DNA of 64,000 nt from Nemopilema nomurai (taxonomy: Eukaryota > Cnidaria > Scyphozoa > Rhizostomeae > Rhizostomatidae), in the NCBI GenBank assembly GCA_003864495.1, contig ML133462.1, positions 489,274 through 553,273 of the forward strand, written 5' to 3'. Positions within the stretch are counted from its first letter, which is position 1; every line of letters begins with the position of its first letter. A program made the position numbers and the translations under genes. The notes beneath the pieces were generated by a model. That model was given only the letters and a program-made list of their open reading frames with translations. It ran no database searches and was not told the origin of the DNA. Positions 1 to 13,600 of the stretch are shown here, piece by piece.

Positions 1-1632
1 AACATGGATGGGGGTAATGGCTAGAAAAGGGCCTAACACCCAAACTCAAGGAAGAAAGGTCATCTCTGCAAAAATATTATCTTTCCATCAGCTTAACAGT
101 AATTTCTAGACATGCTTCTGCAGTTACTGAGACACATTAGATTGGAAAAGTCCCTTCTTCTACAAAATCTGACCTCGTTGCGGCTTCGATGAAACAAAAT
201 GCGGGCATATCCGTATAGCTTAGCTCAGCAAAAGCGCAAATCCTTTGCGTGGACTCTAAGCAGAGCTTTGCAAAGCTAATGAAAAGATTTCAATTTACAT
301 TGTCAAAACGAAACATATTCTAACAGTCATCATAACATGTGTCCCACAGTAGCAGAACAAAAGCATGACAAGTGAAACCAAGAAAATCAGATTTTCGCTT
401 TACAGGGGCTTTCAACTTAAACGCAAGCTTCCTAGCATAATTATCACGGATAACGTGACCTAGAGAATGTTTCAGTGTTAACCAGTCACTTTCAAGAAAA
501 AGACTGGCACACTGGAAAGGCCGCTTAACGTTCGGGAACATGCACAGTCGATCAGTAGGCAATACAAATGTCAAGCTTAATTGCATGAGCTTAGATTGTA
601 AGCTGCTTATGCTAAGACATTTCTTTAGTCAATGCGAAATTCTCTGTACAATGTAAACAGCACTGATCTTCACGTACAAGCTGCTTCCAAGCACGCGTAT
701 TACTTTCGGTTCAAATCTTCGAACCATTGCGTCATATTTAGTTCAACATTGCATTAGAACGTTGCCTACTGTTCGTGTTGTGCCGGTATTGAATGGATGG
801 CAATGGTTCAATGTACACATACAAAAGGTGGAAATGGCTTGGATGGAAGTACTGATCTTCGACTTTGATCTATCGAATTATGCACACATGTCTTGTTCTT
901 GTCAGGCCTAGCACATAGAGCGCATTTAGAGCACGAAGAATCAGAACAAGGCATCAACAATGTCCAAGTGGTAATTCAATTCACTGATTATGCGCTGGCT
1001 GGGGCACGCAGCAAATTACATATATATAAAAAGGCGGTCAACCTAAAGCGAAAAAGAAGATGGCAGCAGGGTGAACATCATGCGACATTTTGTGCGGGAA
1101 AGGGGAAGATAGGTTTTGTCAGTGGGGAAATTAGTACTTTACCAAGTTGGAGGATAGTAATTAGCGATAAATTGCTTCTCCTGATGCCATTCACAAGAAA
1201 ATTATAGAGATTCGGTTTCGAGTTGTTTTCAGAAGTCACTGGATTCTGGTACATTGCAAAAGGAAATTAGGCCGTTGCCTTTTCTCTTCGTGCATGGGAA
1301 TTCAGACATCCTATTTACTTCGTAGTCACTGAATCATAGCACTGTGACTTATCTTTCCTCATCTCCATTTCCTTTGCAGAAAACTTTTATTAACCTTCAA
1401 ATAATGAGTAAATCGTGCAAATTGACGGAAGGAGACTTCATAATCCACCATGAATCTAGGACACCCTAACAGGGCATAACAGAGCCTTGGATTGAATCTT
1501 CTGTGCTCTCAATGCGCTGTATGAATTAGGCCTAAATAAAGTCACAACTTTGCAGAGCCTCCGACATCAATGGTCAAGGGAGAGCAATGTAGGACAATGT
1601 AGAAAAACACAATAGAGAACAGAGATGCTAAC
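1..1632 (-). other. Continuation of DGK intron
   Basis: No further DGK exon (second EF-hand, C1 domains) could be found on the minus strand here. Short ORFs show no family motif and no repeat stands out. Confidence 0.6.
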
Positions 1633-1682
1633 CTGTTGGTCAAGGTAATCGTTCCCATCGCTGTCATACACTCTAAACACGA
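1633..1682 (-). CDS. DGKA/B/G: DGK exon with first EF-hand loop
   Basis: Acceptor CTTTCTTTTTAG, then F-VFRVYDSDGNDYLDQQ, donor CAG|GTTAGC, phase 0. The loop has Asp at positions 1, 3 and 9 but Asp at position 6, where Gly is usual. The loop's final Glu would be in the next exon, outside the window. Confidence 0.9.
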
Positions 1683-4600
1683 CTAAAAAGAAAGATTGAT
1701 TCTCGTGTCAGCCATCAGCGATTGGTTCAAAACTTCGCAAGCAACTAATCGAAAGCTGCGATAGTATCACATGTGACGCAAAACTGCTGAATGAATTACT
1801 GTTGTGACGTCATGAATCACAGTAAACGCAGGCCGAGAATCTCGTTTGAAGAGAGTTGGATCTGATCACTAAGACGCATGTTGCTGTTTCCTAATTCAAC
1901 AAGCAGCATTTACGCTGCTCTTACGGCTATCTTCAGTAATTGCTAGATATGTCTGGGGCACGACGCGATAGCGTCCCAGCCTAACAAGCTGATTGCAAAA
2001 GGGCTCCTGCGCACTGGCAAGCAGCGTAGCACAGCACAATCCCTTTCCTCTAACATAGCCTGTAGCTGAATAGCAACAAACAACATAATAAATGGCCGAT
2101 GTCAGTCCTGCTTGACCCATCGGCGAAGGACCAATCCATGTACTATGGAAAGTTATCGTATGGTGAATTTGGAAAAAGCTGCCCGCGGATCTTTCTCAAA
2201 TTCGACCATTAAGCCTTCGACCCGCGTTTCTACCCGCGTTTCTGCCCACGTTTCCTTTCTATGCAAACTGTACAAACAGCACCCTCAGCAGAGCTTGTAT
2301 TCAAAGATTTAGAAAAGGATTACACTAGGGTAAAATCGAAAAAATGAACTTCATGCCACGTTCCTCAGTAGCAAAGAGTAAAACTCCAATAGGAGCAGGT
2401 TTCTGAAATTTTCGTCGTCCTGGCACTAAAATAGCAATACTGTTAAAGCATAAAGTTTGCTTCTGTAGCACGCAAAACCAGCAAGCATTCTTCAGGATCG
2501 TTCTTCAAAATTGTCATCTATATCGTATTCTGAAAAAGCATTCAGCCTGCATGCTTTAATCATTTTGAATATTAGTATCCCAGGCCATTCGCCATAAGTG
2601 TTTCATTAAGTTGGTGGATTATTTTTTCAGGGGGAGACAAAACAATCGCCTGTCTTCTTTTTATCAGCTGGAAGACTATGTACAAAGTCGGCTTTCGAAA
2701 AGACAGGATGTTCAACCGAATAGAAAGGTCTATGATGACACCTGCGCCTCGGACAAAGGCTAGTCTCGAAGGCAATCTAAACCACTGTGGGTTCCACGAT
2801 TCACACATCACTACAAATCACATTCTTTGCAAATAGGATGATTTTGCAGGCCAAAATCTTTTCTTAAGACCCTCTGCGCAAGCAAAAGATATGATGGTCT
2901 TTACAACAAAGGCTTCCTTGTTCCAATTAAAAGCCATATATCCTTGAAAAACAACGCCCGTGCTGCGAAAGGAAACATAAATTGCAGTTTGATGCAGAAT
3001 TGACATATATGTAGAAGGCATCGTCAAGTTGCACATAACGAGCTTCGGCTTAGAAGACATGTGATTAAGAAATGTGAAAAATGAACTGACTGAAATTAGC
3101 ATTAACAATCATTATGAGAAGGAGCAAGCTAAAACAATACAGAAATGAATACATTTTACGCAGCAATACTAAATTTAGCATTGCCAATTGGAAGCTTAAA
3201 TCCTATTAGCAACCTACAACAAATTAACATCTTGGGAAATAATAAAAAGATGGTATTTTGGTCATGTTTTAAGCTCAAAACATCTGTTTTCTTAAAACTT
3301 TACAAAAAATGCCTTTTTGGTTAAAGATTGGTATCATAAATGATTAAGACAAAAATTTGTGTCATACAAAGTCTGTGAATAGAACATTAAATGTTTATTA
3401 GACTGAAGCATTCTGCTATAGGTTCTTCGTGTTTATATAATACATAATTAAACTTACATTCCAGTTTGTCCTCCACCCTTGATCCTTCAAGCAGCGACAA
3501 GTAGCAAGCAATCTCCTTGATGGAAACCATGGGGACATATCGTAAGTTTTTCAAGTCGAGCAGCTCCTCATCCACCGAGTGGCTTTGCTGGCTGCCTGGG
3601 TGGGAATTCAACTCTGAGAAGGCCTTCCTCTTTGACTCTCCTTTATGAGTAAAAACAGCAGGACTTAGTAATGCTTAATTGACGTATGATGATGCAAAGC
3701 TCGTTATAAAATTGAAAAGAACCAACCATGAAGACAACATGAGCAAGACCCTGTATACATCATAAATAGTTCATTGGAAATTATCAGTGTATTTCGGCAG
3801 ATACATAACTAGCTATTCAAGGCAATTTTCAAATGCATATATGATCGTCCCAGAAATTAATCTTAAGACAATAATCAAGGTGAGTGTTATAGAAAGCGGG
3901 AATTCGTGATGTGCGACAGCCCCCCCCCCCCCCCCCCCCACAAATGTCTGAAAAAACCAGAGAGTTGGACATACATGGGGGAACGTAACGTTCATGGGAA
4001 GTCTGACCGAACTGGAAACTGCTAAACAAGTTTTCTTTGGAGAAGAAATTGGTCAAAAAAAGTATAGTTGGTCACTTTTTTCTGAAAGCCCCACCAATCG
4101 TAAAGGTTTAGGCACACCACTGTATGCAGCAAAGTCTATTTTTTTATTTCTTAAAAATGAACGTAATGCCATATACAGAAGTTCTATATGGCGACGCAGA
4201 ATGCTAATTCGTGTTGATATATACCTGTCTTTGGTATTGATGTTGAAAGTGCTTTTGTCTTTGGGTCAAACAACGACAAGCTCGTGTTGTATGCGGGATC
4301 TGTACTCTCCGATTCTCCGTCCATCTCGATGCCCGTGTCCGCCGACAAAACTGCCTTGCGATCAGTGCTCCCGAATCCACCCGCGACAATAGTCGCCGTA
4401 GCAACCATTGTTGCCTTTCTAGTCCCTTTGGCTATTCTGAAATAATCTATGGAACAAAAGTAGATAGGAACTTCGTATTGGAAAAATGAAAGTCCGGTAT
4501 AACATCTTGCCGTTTGCAGAACGGAGCTCAAAGAATTGACTGCCAAGGTTAATACGACTAAAACATTGATGTCAACGTTCCAAAATTTTCAGAACCATTA

Positions 4601-7600
4601 GCATTTTCAAAACCATTAGCATTTGCAAATCAAATACGTGGATGATGTGCGGAAATAAAAAGCTTGAGAACAGAATAGATTTATTTTTACTGGGTTTTGG
4701 TCAAATGATACAATTTCTTTTTGCATAATTTTGTACAAAAAATAACTCATTTATTCTTCGTTGAACTATAGGTTTTAGATAACTGAACTCCCTCTTTAGA
4801 ACCACCTACAATTTCTAACATTTTAATGTTTTTGGAACGATAAGTTAAAGAAAGTCCTAGATTGTAATATTAGCTCAATAGTTAATAATTTGGAACTAAA
4901 CAACAACAGCAACAATAGTAATTATATTCTTCAGACCCGCCCTCATCACAATCGATTAGGCCCCGTTTTCATGGGACCGGACCCGCATAGATCCGTACCA
5001 AAACTGGCTACGATAGGTCTACGATAGGGCACGGTAGGATCCGAATCTTTTTGGGTACGATTTAGAAAGCGGCACGGCAGTAAAACGAGACCGCCAAAAT
5101 GAAAAATTAACAATCACCTTGTCATTGCGCATGCTTAAAAAGAGAGATTCGCTTTTGGTCCGTTCCCGTGTAAACGCTTTATAGTTTAGGATCCGATCTC
5201 GTGTAAACGTTTGTGCATCGTACCCATATCGTACCTAAAAGATCCGGATCTTTTAGATCCGTTCTTTTTTCTCTCGTGTAAACGGGGACTTAGAGAGCCT
5301 AGCTCAAAATGTTCAAGTTGGATGTTCCATGAATATTAAAAACATACGGACGAATAACCTACGAAAAAAGCTGACTATTACCGGGTGCGTGAAGACTGTC
5401 AACAGACAAAGCCGAGTTGTGGGCAAGAAACTTTTTGAGCAGCGCTCTCGGTAATTCAGGAGATGTGACTTCAGAAAGAGGCACCTTTTTGTGAAACGTG
5501 AAAAAGAGGGTCTGACAGAGCTCGTCACTGATATCGTTGCCTAGATACGACGACATAAACAACTTGAATCCCGCATAATCCATGGGCTGTAATCAAAAGC
5601 AGAAATAAAACAAAGTTAGCTTTACCAACAAAAGGAACAGGTACTCTTGATTAAAATGGACAATTTTTTAGAAATATGAAGCTCTGACAAACACAAAGCC
5701 ACACTGCACTAGATGTAAACTAAAGCGGACAAATTTTCAGACTTTTAAAACTTTAAAAAATCGGAAATCGGTGAATAAGAGCAAGGTAAGGGCTCCAAAC
5801 GAAACTAATGACATATATTAGAGGCCTAGCAACCAACTTCTGGTGGATATTAGGCCAGAATGTAAGCAACCTTCTCGACTTTGTCCAAAAGTGATTAAGA
5901 TATATGAAATACCTTTTCGGTGCTGTATTTTGGGTAGATACCCTCTCTGAATTCCATCAGCACATCTTTCAGCCGTCTCTTGGAATCTGTGATAAGAAAA
6001 GACAAATCGTATAAGTAAAAGATAGTTTACCAGTTAAGAACATTTAAAATACTAGAGCATGTGTGGTTGTTTGACTCTAATAAAAATGTAAGTTTCCTGA
6101 ATGCTTGGACATGCTCAGGTAAAAGGGGGAAATGTAGTCGCAAAACAATATTCAAACGAATGTCCCTGACCAGAACCCTATTGAATATATGGTGACCCCA
6201 CACTCCAGATTATGTTAATCTCCTTAGAAATTCTCGCCTCCCAGGCTGTACGGTCTTAGGCCATGTTCATAGTTCCCAGTCTCCTTGGTAAAACAGCATC
6301 ATCCATAACCAGTTAGCGTTCACAAGACAATCAAATGCCAGGTATACAACTCAGCATAAAACTGACAATTGACCGATGAATCAGACGATAAGTCCAGGTA
6401 ACAATGCAAAGGCCGTATACAAGATTTTCAGAAATAATTCCATTCAATATAAAATACGACCCTCACTGGCATCAATAAGCCATACACCTGGTTATCAGCG
6501 AGTGGCCATGTGATATCAGCTATATGTTGTATAAAAATAGAAAGAAATAGTACTAAAACATGAAACAAAAGCGACGCGGAAACCGACAAATCAATACCGA
6601 TAAAACCAACAATGACAAATGCAGTTTCAATCCACCTCGATAAAGACAGCGCCGTGAAAGCTTTACAATACAATCAGTGTTTAGAAAACAAACTCAAACA
6701 GAAGAAATATTCAAAGCGCTTTGGCTCGAGATATTTGTCAATAAAACAGAGAAAGGTCTCGACGGCTAAATATTTTCGGCGAACTGTGATTCGATAAGGC
6801 CCAGCAAAAAGCAGTGAGATAAATTTATTTTGACAACAAGGACTAAAGTATGCTTTGTGCAGCTGATGATCTTTGCAGTTGCATAAAATCATTGGTGGCA
6901 GTAAGAAAACAGGACGAGGTTGATGGCCAGTTTGGTGTCCTGCGCAGGGAAAACACGCAGGTGACTGTGGAGGTCAATAAAACGAGGTAAAATGGCGGCT
7001 GGGCCCATGGCAACCGAAGCTGTTGTCCTTGTGGTGAATATTCTACTTTCAAAAACATAAGCTCTCGGCTTTCTACTGGTGCAGCCCTAGCAACCCGGCC
7101 AAATCGCCTGTTTGCAATTAAACATGATCAGCCCTTCATTAGCCCTTATTCCGTAATAACTCAGCTGTCTCGGTTAACAAGACTTTATGCTAGCCTCGTA
7201 TACAGGGCAAGCTTTTCCCAGATGTAATGCCTCACTTTGTTCCTGCAAAGAGGCTAATCGGAAGCTTGGTCAAAGTACTTATTGGCCTTTACGATAATAC
7301 TGCGAAACCGTTTTTCCACTTTGTATCAAGCGTTGTGAATGACGTCGATCTATCCATTAACAATTTACAGACCAGGAAACCTTTTAAGAGTGCCTGTTAG
7401 CTTGCTGTGTGGAAACACACACAAAAAATTGAGAGAACAATACGGATGTCTTTGACTGGTGCCTTGTGTCAAACTACGGAGAAAGTGGAAGATTGCAAGT
7501 CCCATTTTGGACAAGAAGAAAGTGGACACATTGTGTCATTTAACGATTTTCAAACTCCGTTGAGCTGTCTTTTTACATCAATTGTTATCATATGGCATCT

Positions 7601-10600
7601 CTTTTTAAAATTTTCTACACAGTAATACAAGAGGTAACCGTTCGGAAAAAGGGATTGTTTTGGCGCCTTAGCGGGCCAATCTTTCTAGTGATAAATTAAG
7701 GTTAAACCTTGCCCATTAGGCCGAGAAAAAAATTAAAATTAAAATAATCGGATTCACTGGCTACTGGCAGGACTTACAAAAATGAAACTCAATGAGAAAG
7801 GCCCACGAAATTCGACACCAGCCCATGTGGCACACACACACACACACCAAAGTAAACAAGGGAGGAGCACACATGGATCTACACATAAAAACAAACTTCG
7901 GTACTTAATAAAACCAGCTGAGGCGACTAAGCAATCGAGCTGTTTATTTGGCAAGACGTCTGCGCTCCTCATTAATGTAAACCAACTAGGTACTTAGGCT
8001 TATGGTCATGGGCTGCAACTGATACCAAATCCCAACTGTTTTTTAAATTAATGCAATAATATCGTCGACATAAAAGTAGATATAAACCAGCGACATAAAC
8101 TAGGCCCTTGTTTTAAAATCGGCACGATACTGACGAGACCGATAAAAATGGCTACAAACTCAAAGCACTTTCCTTGAACCAACGACGATAAGTGTTGTTT
8201 CACTTTTAGCTGTGACGCACTAAAACGACCGCAAACTTATCTGCAAGCCTGCGGGTGTCGCGTGTTGAGTTGGCTACTTTTTCATCAAAATAGCACTCTT
8301 GTCGACAAAGTGAATCGCCCCAAAGTTACTGCTATTTTGACAATGCTTTTGTAAAAGAAAACAAAACTTCCCTGACCATTGATGATGATGAGAAGCACGA
8401 TTAGACCAGCACAAATATAACAACGAAGTCCATTGTATTAAGTAATATATACAAACCTACCGAGAGGAGCATTTAATTTAAGTTCTCTGCTCATTTTTGC
8501 AGGAAAACTATCGAAAAATCCATACATGTGACCATCTCCTTCGCCGGTGTTACTCGCCTCTTTGTTGACTGCAGACTTCATTTCGCGATGTTAGAGAACT
8601 CAGCAGGGTGGTGGCGACTGATTCAGACCTCTTCCACGCGCAAACTGGACGTGCAATATCGGAAGTAACCTTGGAAAATACTGCCCTGGGAGTATGGCCT
8701 TTTGTTGCAGAAACAAGAAGCGCAATTTACGATATCGTTCGCTCGAATGTTGCCGAGGAAGATAACAAAGATAATGAACAGGTTGTGTTGCTCTATCTAA
8801 AATTGGACGATCGTAGATAAGGGCGCCCACTTGCTGCAGCAAGGAGGAAGAGAAACAAAGAGAAACAATCGTGAAGCTTAAAGAGTGTGAATCGATCAAG
8901 ATTCGTTTTGACAAAGCAAACTGGGAGATGAAAATTAGCTGCAGCAAGGAGTACCGAATTGGCAGATGGGTTGCACAGTTAATAGCCTACCAGCTGACTA
9001 ATTCCCATTGGACCTGCTAGCAAGATATTGTCTAAAAGCATGAATATAGAATCATGTGAAAATTTGCATTATCATGATGTTGCATTCTGCAAACTTTATC
9101 GGTCCGTTAAAACGCGTTATTCTCTCTGAAGTTCGCAATCTTTCTTTGCGAGAGCCTAAACTTAATTTGTGGAAATAAACAGGGGCGTATCTGTTAATTT
9201 TGTCGACTGGGGACAGGGACGGGGGTTTTGTAGATTAGAATTTAAAGACAAAGACAAATTATCCTATAGATCTTTAAGATCTCATAGACTAAAGCAAATG
9301 GAATTGTCTAGGTAACTTACTCCTTCCCTAGACTGATTTTAATGCTCTACCTATCCGCAACCAAAATTTTGCTACCGACAAAGAAATATTTGAAGAAACG
9401 GATTAAAACTATTTATGTTTTACCGACAGGAGTTCCAATTTTCTATTTTTACTGACAAAATAAAATTCACACAATAAACTGATGAAAATATCAGTCCACT
9501 AAAAATCATGAAAAATACTGTCTTACTCTGACACTAAACAATACAAGACACCTGATGTTGACTTTGAAAGATAAAACTTAAAAATAATCAAAGATCGACG
9601 CAAAGGCCAAAATTTCTTAATAACAGTGGAATCCTCCTTGCAAGCAGCAAAAATTGATAAAAATGGATACGTTGTGCAAGAGGAAGGCTGGACATAAGAA
9701 GTCAAGGCCCACGGGAATTACAACTAGCACCGACAAACAAAGACGTCGTCATTTTCGTCTTCCACAGGGGCCTATATGGATACTGCAATCCCATTGCCCT
9801 TTTCTAAAAATACTATTAAAAATAGACTTTTGATTCTTGAATAGACCATTGCAATATCCACTTTCGCACCATCTGGGAAGGTTACATAAAAGGTGACGTG
9901 AGAACAATGGACACCTCGTGTTGAGGTGATAGCTGGTTATATGGGATTGTTTTCGATGGAAACTCAATTGACGAGACCTGTACTATTGTCGATCGAAATT
10001 GAACGCCGACAGTTAGTTATACGGTGCGTCAAGAAAACAGACTGAGGAGGAGAAACACGCCGTTTGTTACTATGACGACTTCAATAGCAGTTGAATTCTA
10101 TAATAGCATTGAATGCATCATAGGCCAAGAGTACGGGTTTCATTCGTTCGAACTCTGGAAACATGCCAATCAAGACACTACCTTGCAAAAGCTTTCTCCG
10201 TTCTGAGCTCTAAATGCGCACATTTCTTAATTAGGTTTGAAGAAAGTACTGTTTCAAAAGTCTCAAAAAGATGAAAAACGTTCTAAAAACAGAACTCAGG
10301 GTTCTATAAATAGCGCCTAGCATGCGTCGAAAGCAGATTGCAGTCAAGTAAGCCGGAAGATTTTGCAGTCATGAAATGCTTTTAATAAAGCTTATGAGAA
10401 AATATAGAAATGAGAAAAAAGAGAAATGAGAAACAGCTCCTGTAGAGAGAAATGTCTCCAAAAAGACAAAAAACAAAAAAGGTTCTCGTGGCGGAATTAA
10501 ACGACGTTTCTCCTGCGGCATTTCGTCCAGTGGCCACCAAAAACAAAGAAAAATTCGCTTTTGATCTAGGACAATCAAGCATTTTATCAGTCACTTGGTG

Positions 10601-13600
10601 TATTATTTTACTGAGCTGCAATCAAATTATACTTTTGCAATAGAGTTCTATCTCGTACAGTTAACAATGAATGTTCTCTATTCCATACAATTCTTCGGAA
10701 ACTTCTCTCCCACTTGTGTTTGTAACAATTATAGTTAAATCTATTGCAGCACAGCATGATGGTAGCAGTTAATGCATTTTGCTGTGAGATCCATCTTTAT
10801 ATGGAACAAATGAGTAGGCAAGCAGAAGGAAACCGGTACTTTCTCCCTTTCCTGGGCCTACGCTTAATCGTTAGAATATGTTTACAAAGCTGAGAGATCA
10901 AGGCCGTGGCCTCAAGCGCTGCCATTCCGCATACAATAACGTCTGGGAATTCCGTCTCATGGTTTAGCAACTTTGACTGCTTTATGTCTGCAGCTGGTTA
11001 GGGGGTGATCAACACAAGTTGAAGGAATCGCCTACATGTTATAGGGAAGAGAAATTCACAATTGCGAGAAACAGCGGGACCATAACTTCGCACACTTAAG
11101 GCACTTTTCGTCCGACATTCCCCAGAGTACGCAAATGTCAGAAAAGAACAAAAAGCTGACAAATTAAGTAGTCAGTTACGGATCGAAGACCTTAGAGGAT
11201 TGTGAGAAGAGCGCATGATTGGCTGTCTAACGACCAATCAGTGTCCACTTCGCAGCTTCATTAGAAGAGCCTTTCTGTCTACATTGAACAGGATTTTGAA
11301 TGGAATTTTTGACAGACTCTTAAACTTTTAGATGAAAGTATAGAAGTAAGTGTGATTCTTTCTTCTAACAGCACGCTATTAGCATCTCTACTTTGGATCT
11401 GGAAGAGATCGTCCATGTAGTTGCTTTGAGGTTCAACAATTCTGAGTTCCATGCCACCAGACATTTATGGCCAGTCGCCAATGCAAACTTTCAAGAGATC
11501 ACCAACATGACGCCGAATCCTAAATAAGCAGAATCAAATCTGCGCACTTTGATTACAAAGTCAAACGAATACGCAGTTTTGGAAAATACGAAGCTAAGCA
11601 CAGCAGATGCTAGAGAGCCTGTCATTCGCCTTGCAAATTGTTGGCAAAACATTGCATCAATGAATAAGCAAAATTGCGGATTGTGTCCCTTCTTGCATGG
11701 GTTCCTTGCAAAAAAACATGTCGGCCTCCATTTAACTCGCCTCCACAAATAAACCTGCTCCCAAACGACAGCCCGAGCCTATATTTACAACACCACATTT
11801 ACAATTACAGGCTACTTTAGCACCTAATTTTGTGAACACGAGCAATGCATGAGACAAATTAGATTGGCTTACTTTCTGCGTTTTCTGTGGTCCAGTCATA
11901 ATTATGTGGCACGCTCCCCCTTAATGTACCGAGCTTCCTTATGCAATATCAAAATTAACACAGCGAAATCAAAACCGAAAGCATATTCTTTATTTGGCGA
12001 ATGCGTTGCACACTCGAAAGACAGTTGTTATTGCCAATAAACTTGTAATGCTTTTGACAAGAATAGGCCTCTAATAACGCTCTTGTAATCTCTACAAGAC
12101 CCATGGCTGTAGACTGCATCCCTGAAGTTTGTACCTCAAACTCCTCCGCAGCTGTCAGTGAAACTGATCTATGGACCAGACTGTGTTTAATTGTTGTTTT
12201 TCAAAAGCTTTAAGCTACAGATTGATTTATGAAATTATTTTGCATCGAAGCCATAACTGGCGGCAATTCACCGGAGCTGCAGTGCCAAATGATGCAGGGG
12301 CGCCATTTCATCAAAATTATGCAGCATATTCAATTCTCTGTTGTCTAACTTTGCCACTGGGAACATTGGTCCGTACGACGAAACAGTACATGCTGTAAAA
12401 ATGTCTGCCCACAAAAGCTAATTTGAAAAGTCGTCGCGTGCATTTCTGTTCCCAAAAGCGCGAGAGCTGTAAACCTCAACGAAATCAATACACCATAGAT
12501 AAGGCTAGTTCTAAAAAAATGAAAACAAATTGGATATAATTGCATCTGGAAAGGGATATCCCTTAGTAATTAGCTTTGCCCCAAAATTGAAGATTTTTTC
12601 AAGCGCAGCTGTTTTGCGGGAAAATGATCAACTCATTTTCAATCCTGAGATTTGTGAATTCATCTCACCTAGGGCAATATTGTTTGTTTTTCTGCCGGAT
12701 AAGAAGGACAATCTCCCGTATTTAAGCCAAATTTAAATGGAGTTGAATGATGCCGATAGATGACCCTTGAAAGCGACCCAATCACTAGGGCATCAAGACA
12801 GCAATCGCGTTATGGAAATTCGCGGCCCTCCAGAAGAGAAGGGGCATTGACTTCAGTCTAATAGTTTCAAAAGGACTCAGCAATTTAATTCTTCCTTCGC
12901 TTTATTTTCAGGCCGCTGCCCTCAATATTTGATAAGTGAAACGAGCTTATTACGGGCATAGGCCGCCATTATGAATACGCACAGCTAGGAAAACAAATTG
13001 CTCTATAAACAACAAGAAAGGCAAGCTCATAAACAAATCACGGTGCCAAATAACGATTAAAATTGCCAAAATTATTCTGCATGGAGCTGGTTGAAACCAG
13101 TAACTATAAGTCTGGTTAGCGACTGGCTTGACGTTTTTGACAGATTGACGTTTCTAGCGACAGTGACATAAACAATGTGGTTCATTTGACTCCAGATTGT
13201 ATATTTCCAAAAGCACGCTCAAACATCTCTTGTATATTTCCTATTATCAATAATTACATACAGCACAAGGCCTGTCAAAAACTGCACAGAAAATAACAGT
13301 CTTGCCTTAAACAACTTATAAAACACAATAGCTGATTGTTGGCATAATGACGGCCTGGGGCTCTCATAATAGCGGTGTGGTTTAATCGTATATCAGTGAA
13401 ACATAGCAAATTGATCAAATATGCTGTCTCTTATGTTTGGTGGTATAAGACGGCTTATGTTTAGAGAACACTGAGAAGGCATGGTGTCACAATTAGGGTA
13501 ATTAGGGTGAAATCCTTACCTCGCTTTTATTATCGTCAAATATAATGTTGATAAAATGTGTGCACTATTCTAGCAAAAAAGCGTAAATGAAAATGGGCTA

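Noticed and set aside
700..725. GGTTCAAATCTTCGAACC, resembling a tRNA B-box arm
   Set aside because: It is a palindrome without an A-box, acceptor stem or anticodon arm around it.
2572..3108. Two minus-strand ORFs (79 and 96 aa) in the DGK intron before the EF-hand exon
   Set aside because: The flanking exons join in phase without them and they match no DGK segment.
8600..8947. ORFs on both strands (115 aa minus, 70 aa plus) next to the possible alternative DGK exon
   Set aside because: No family motif, the two overlap each other, and neither has exon partners.
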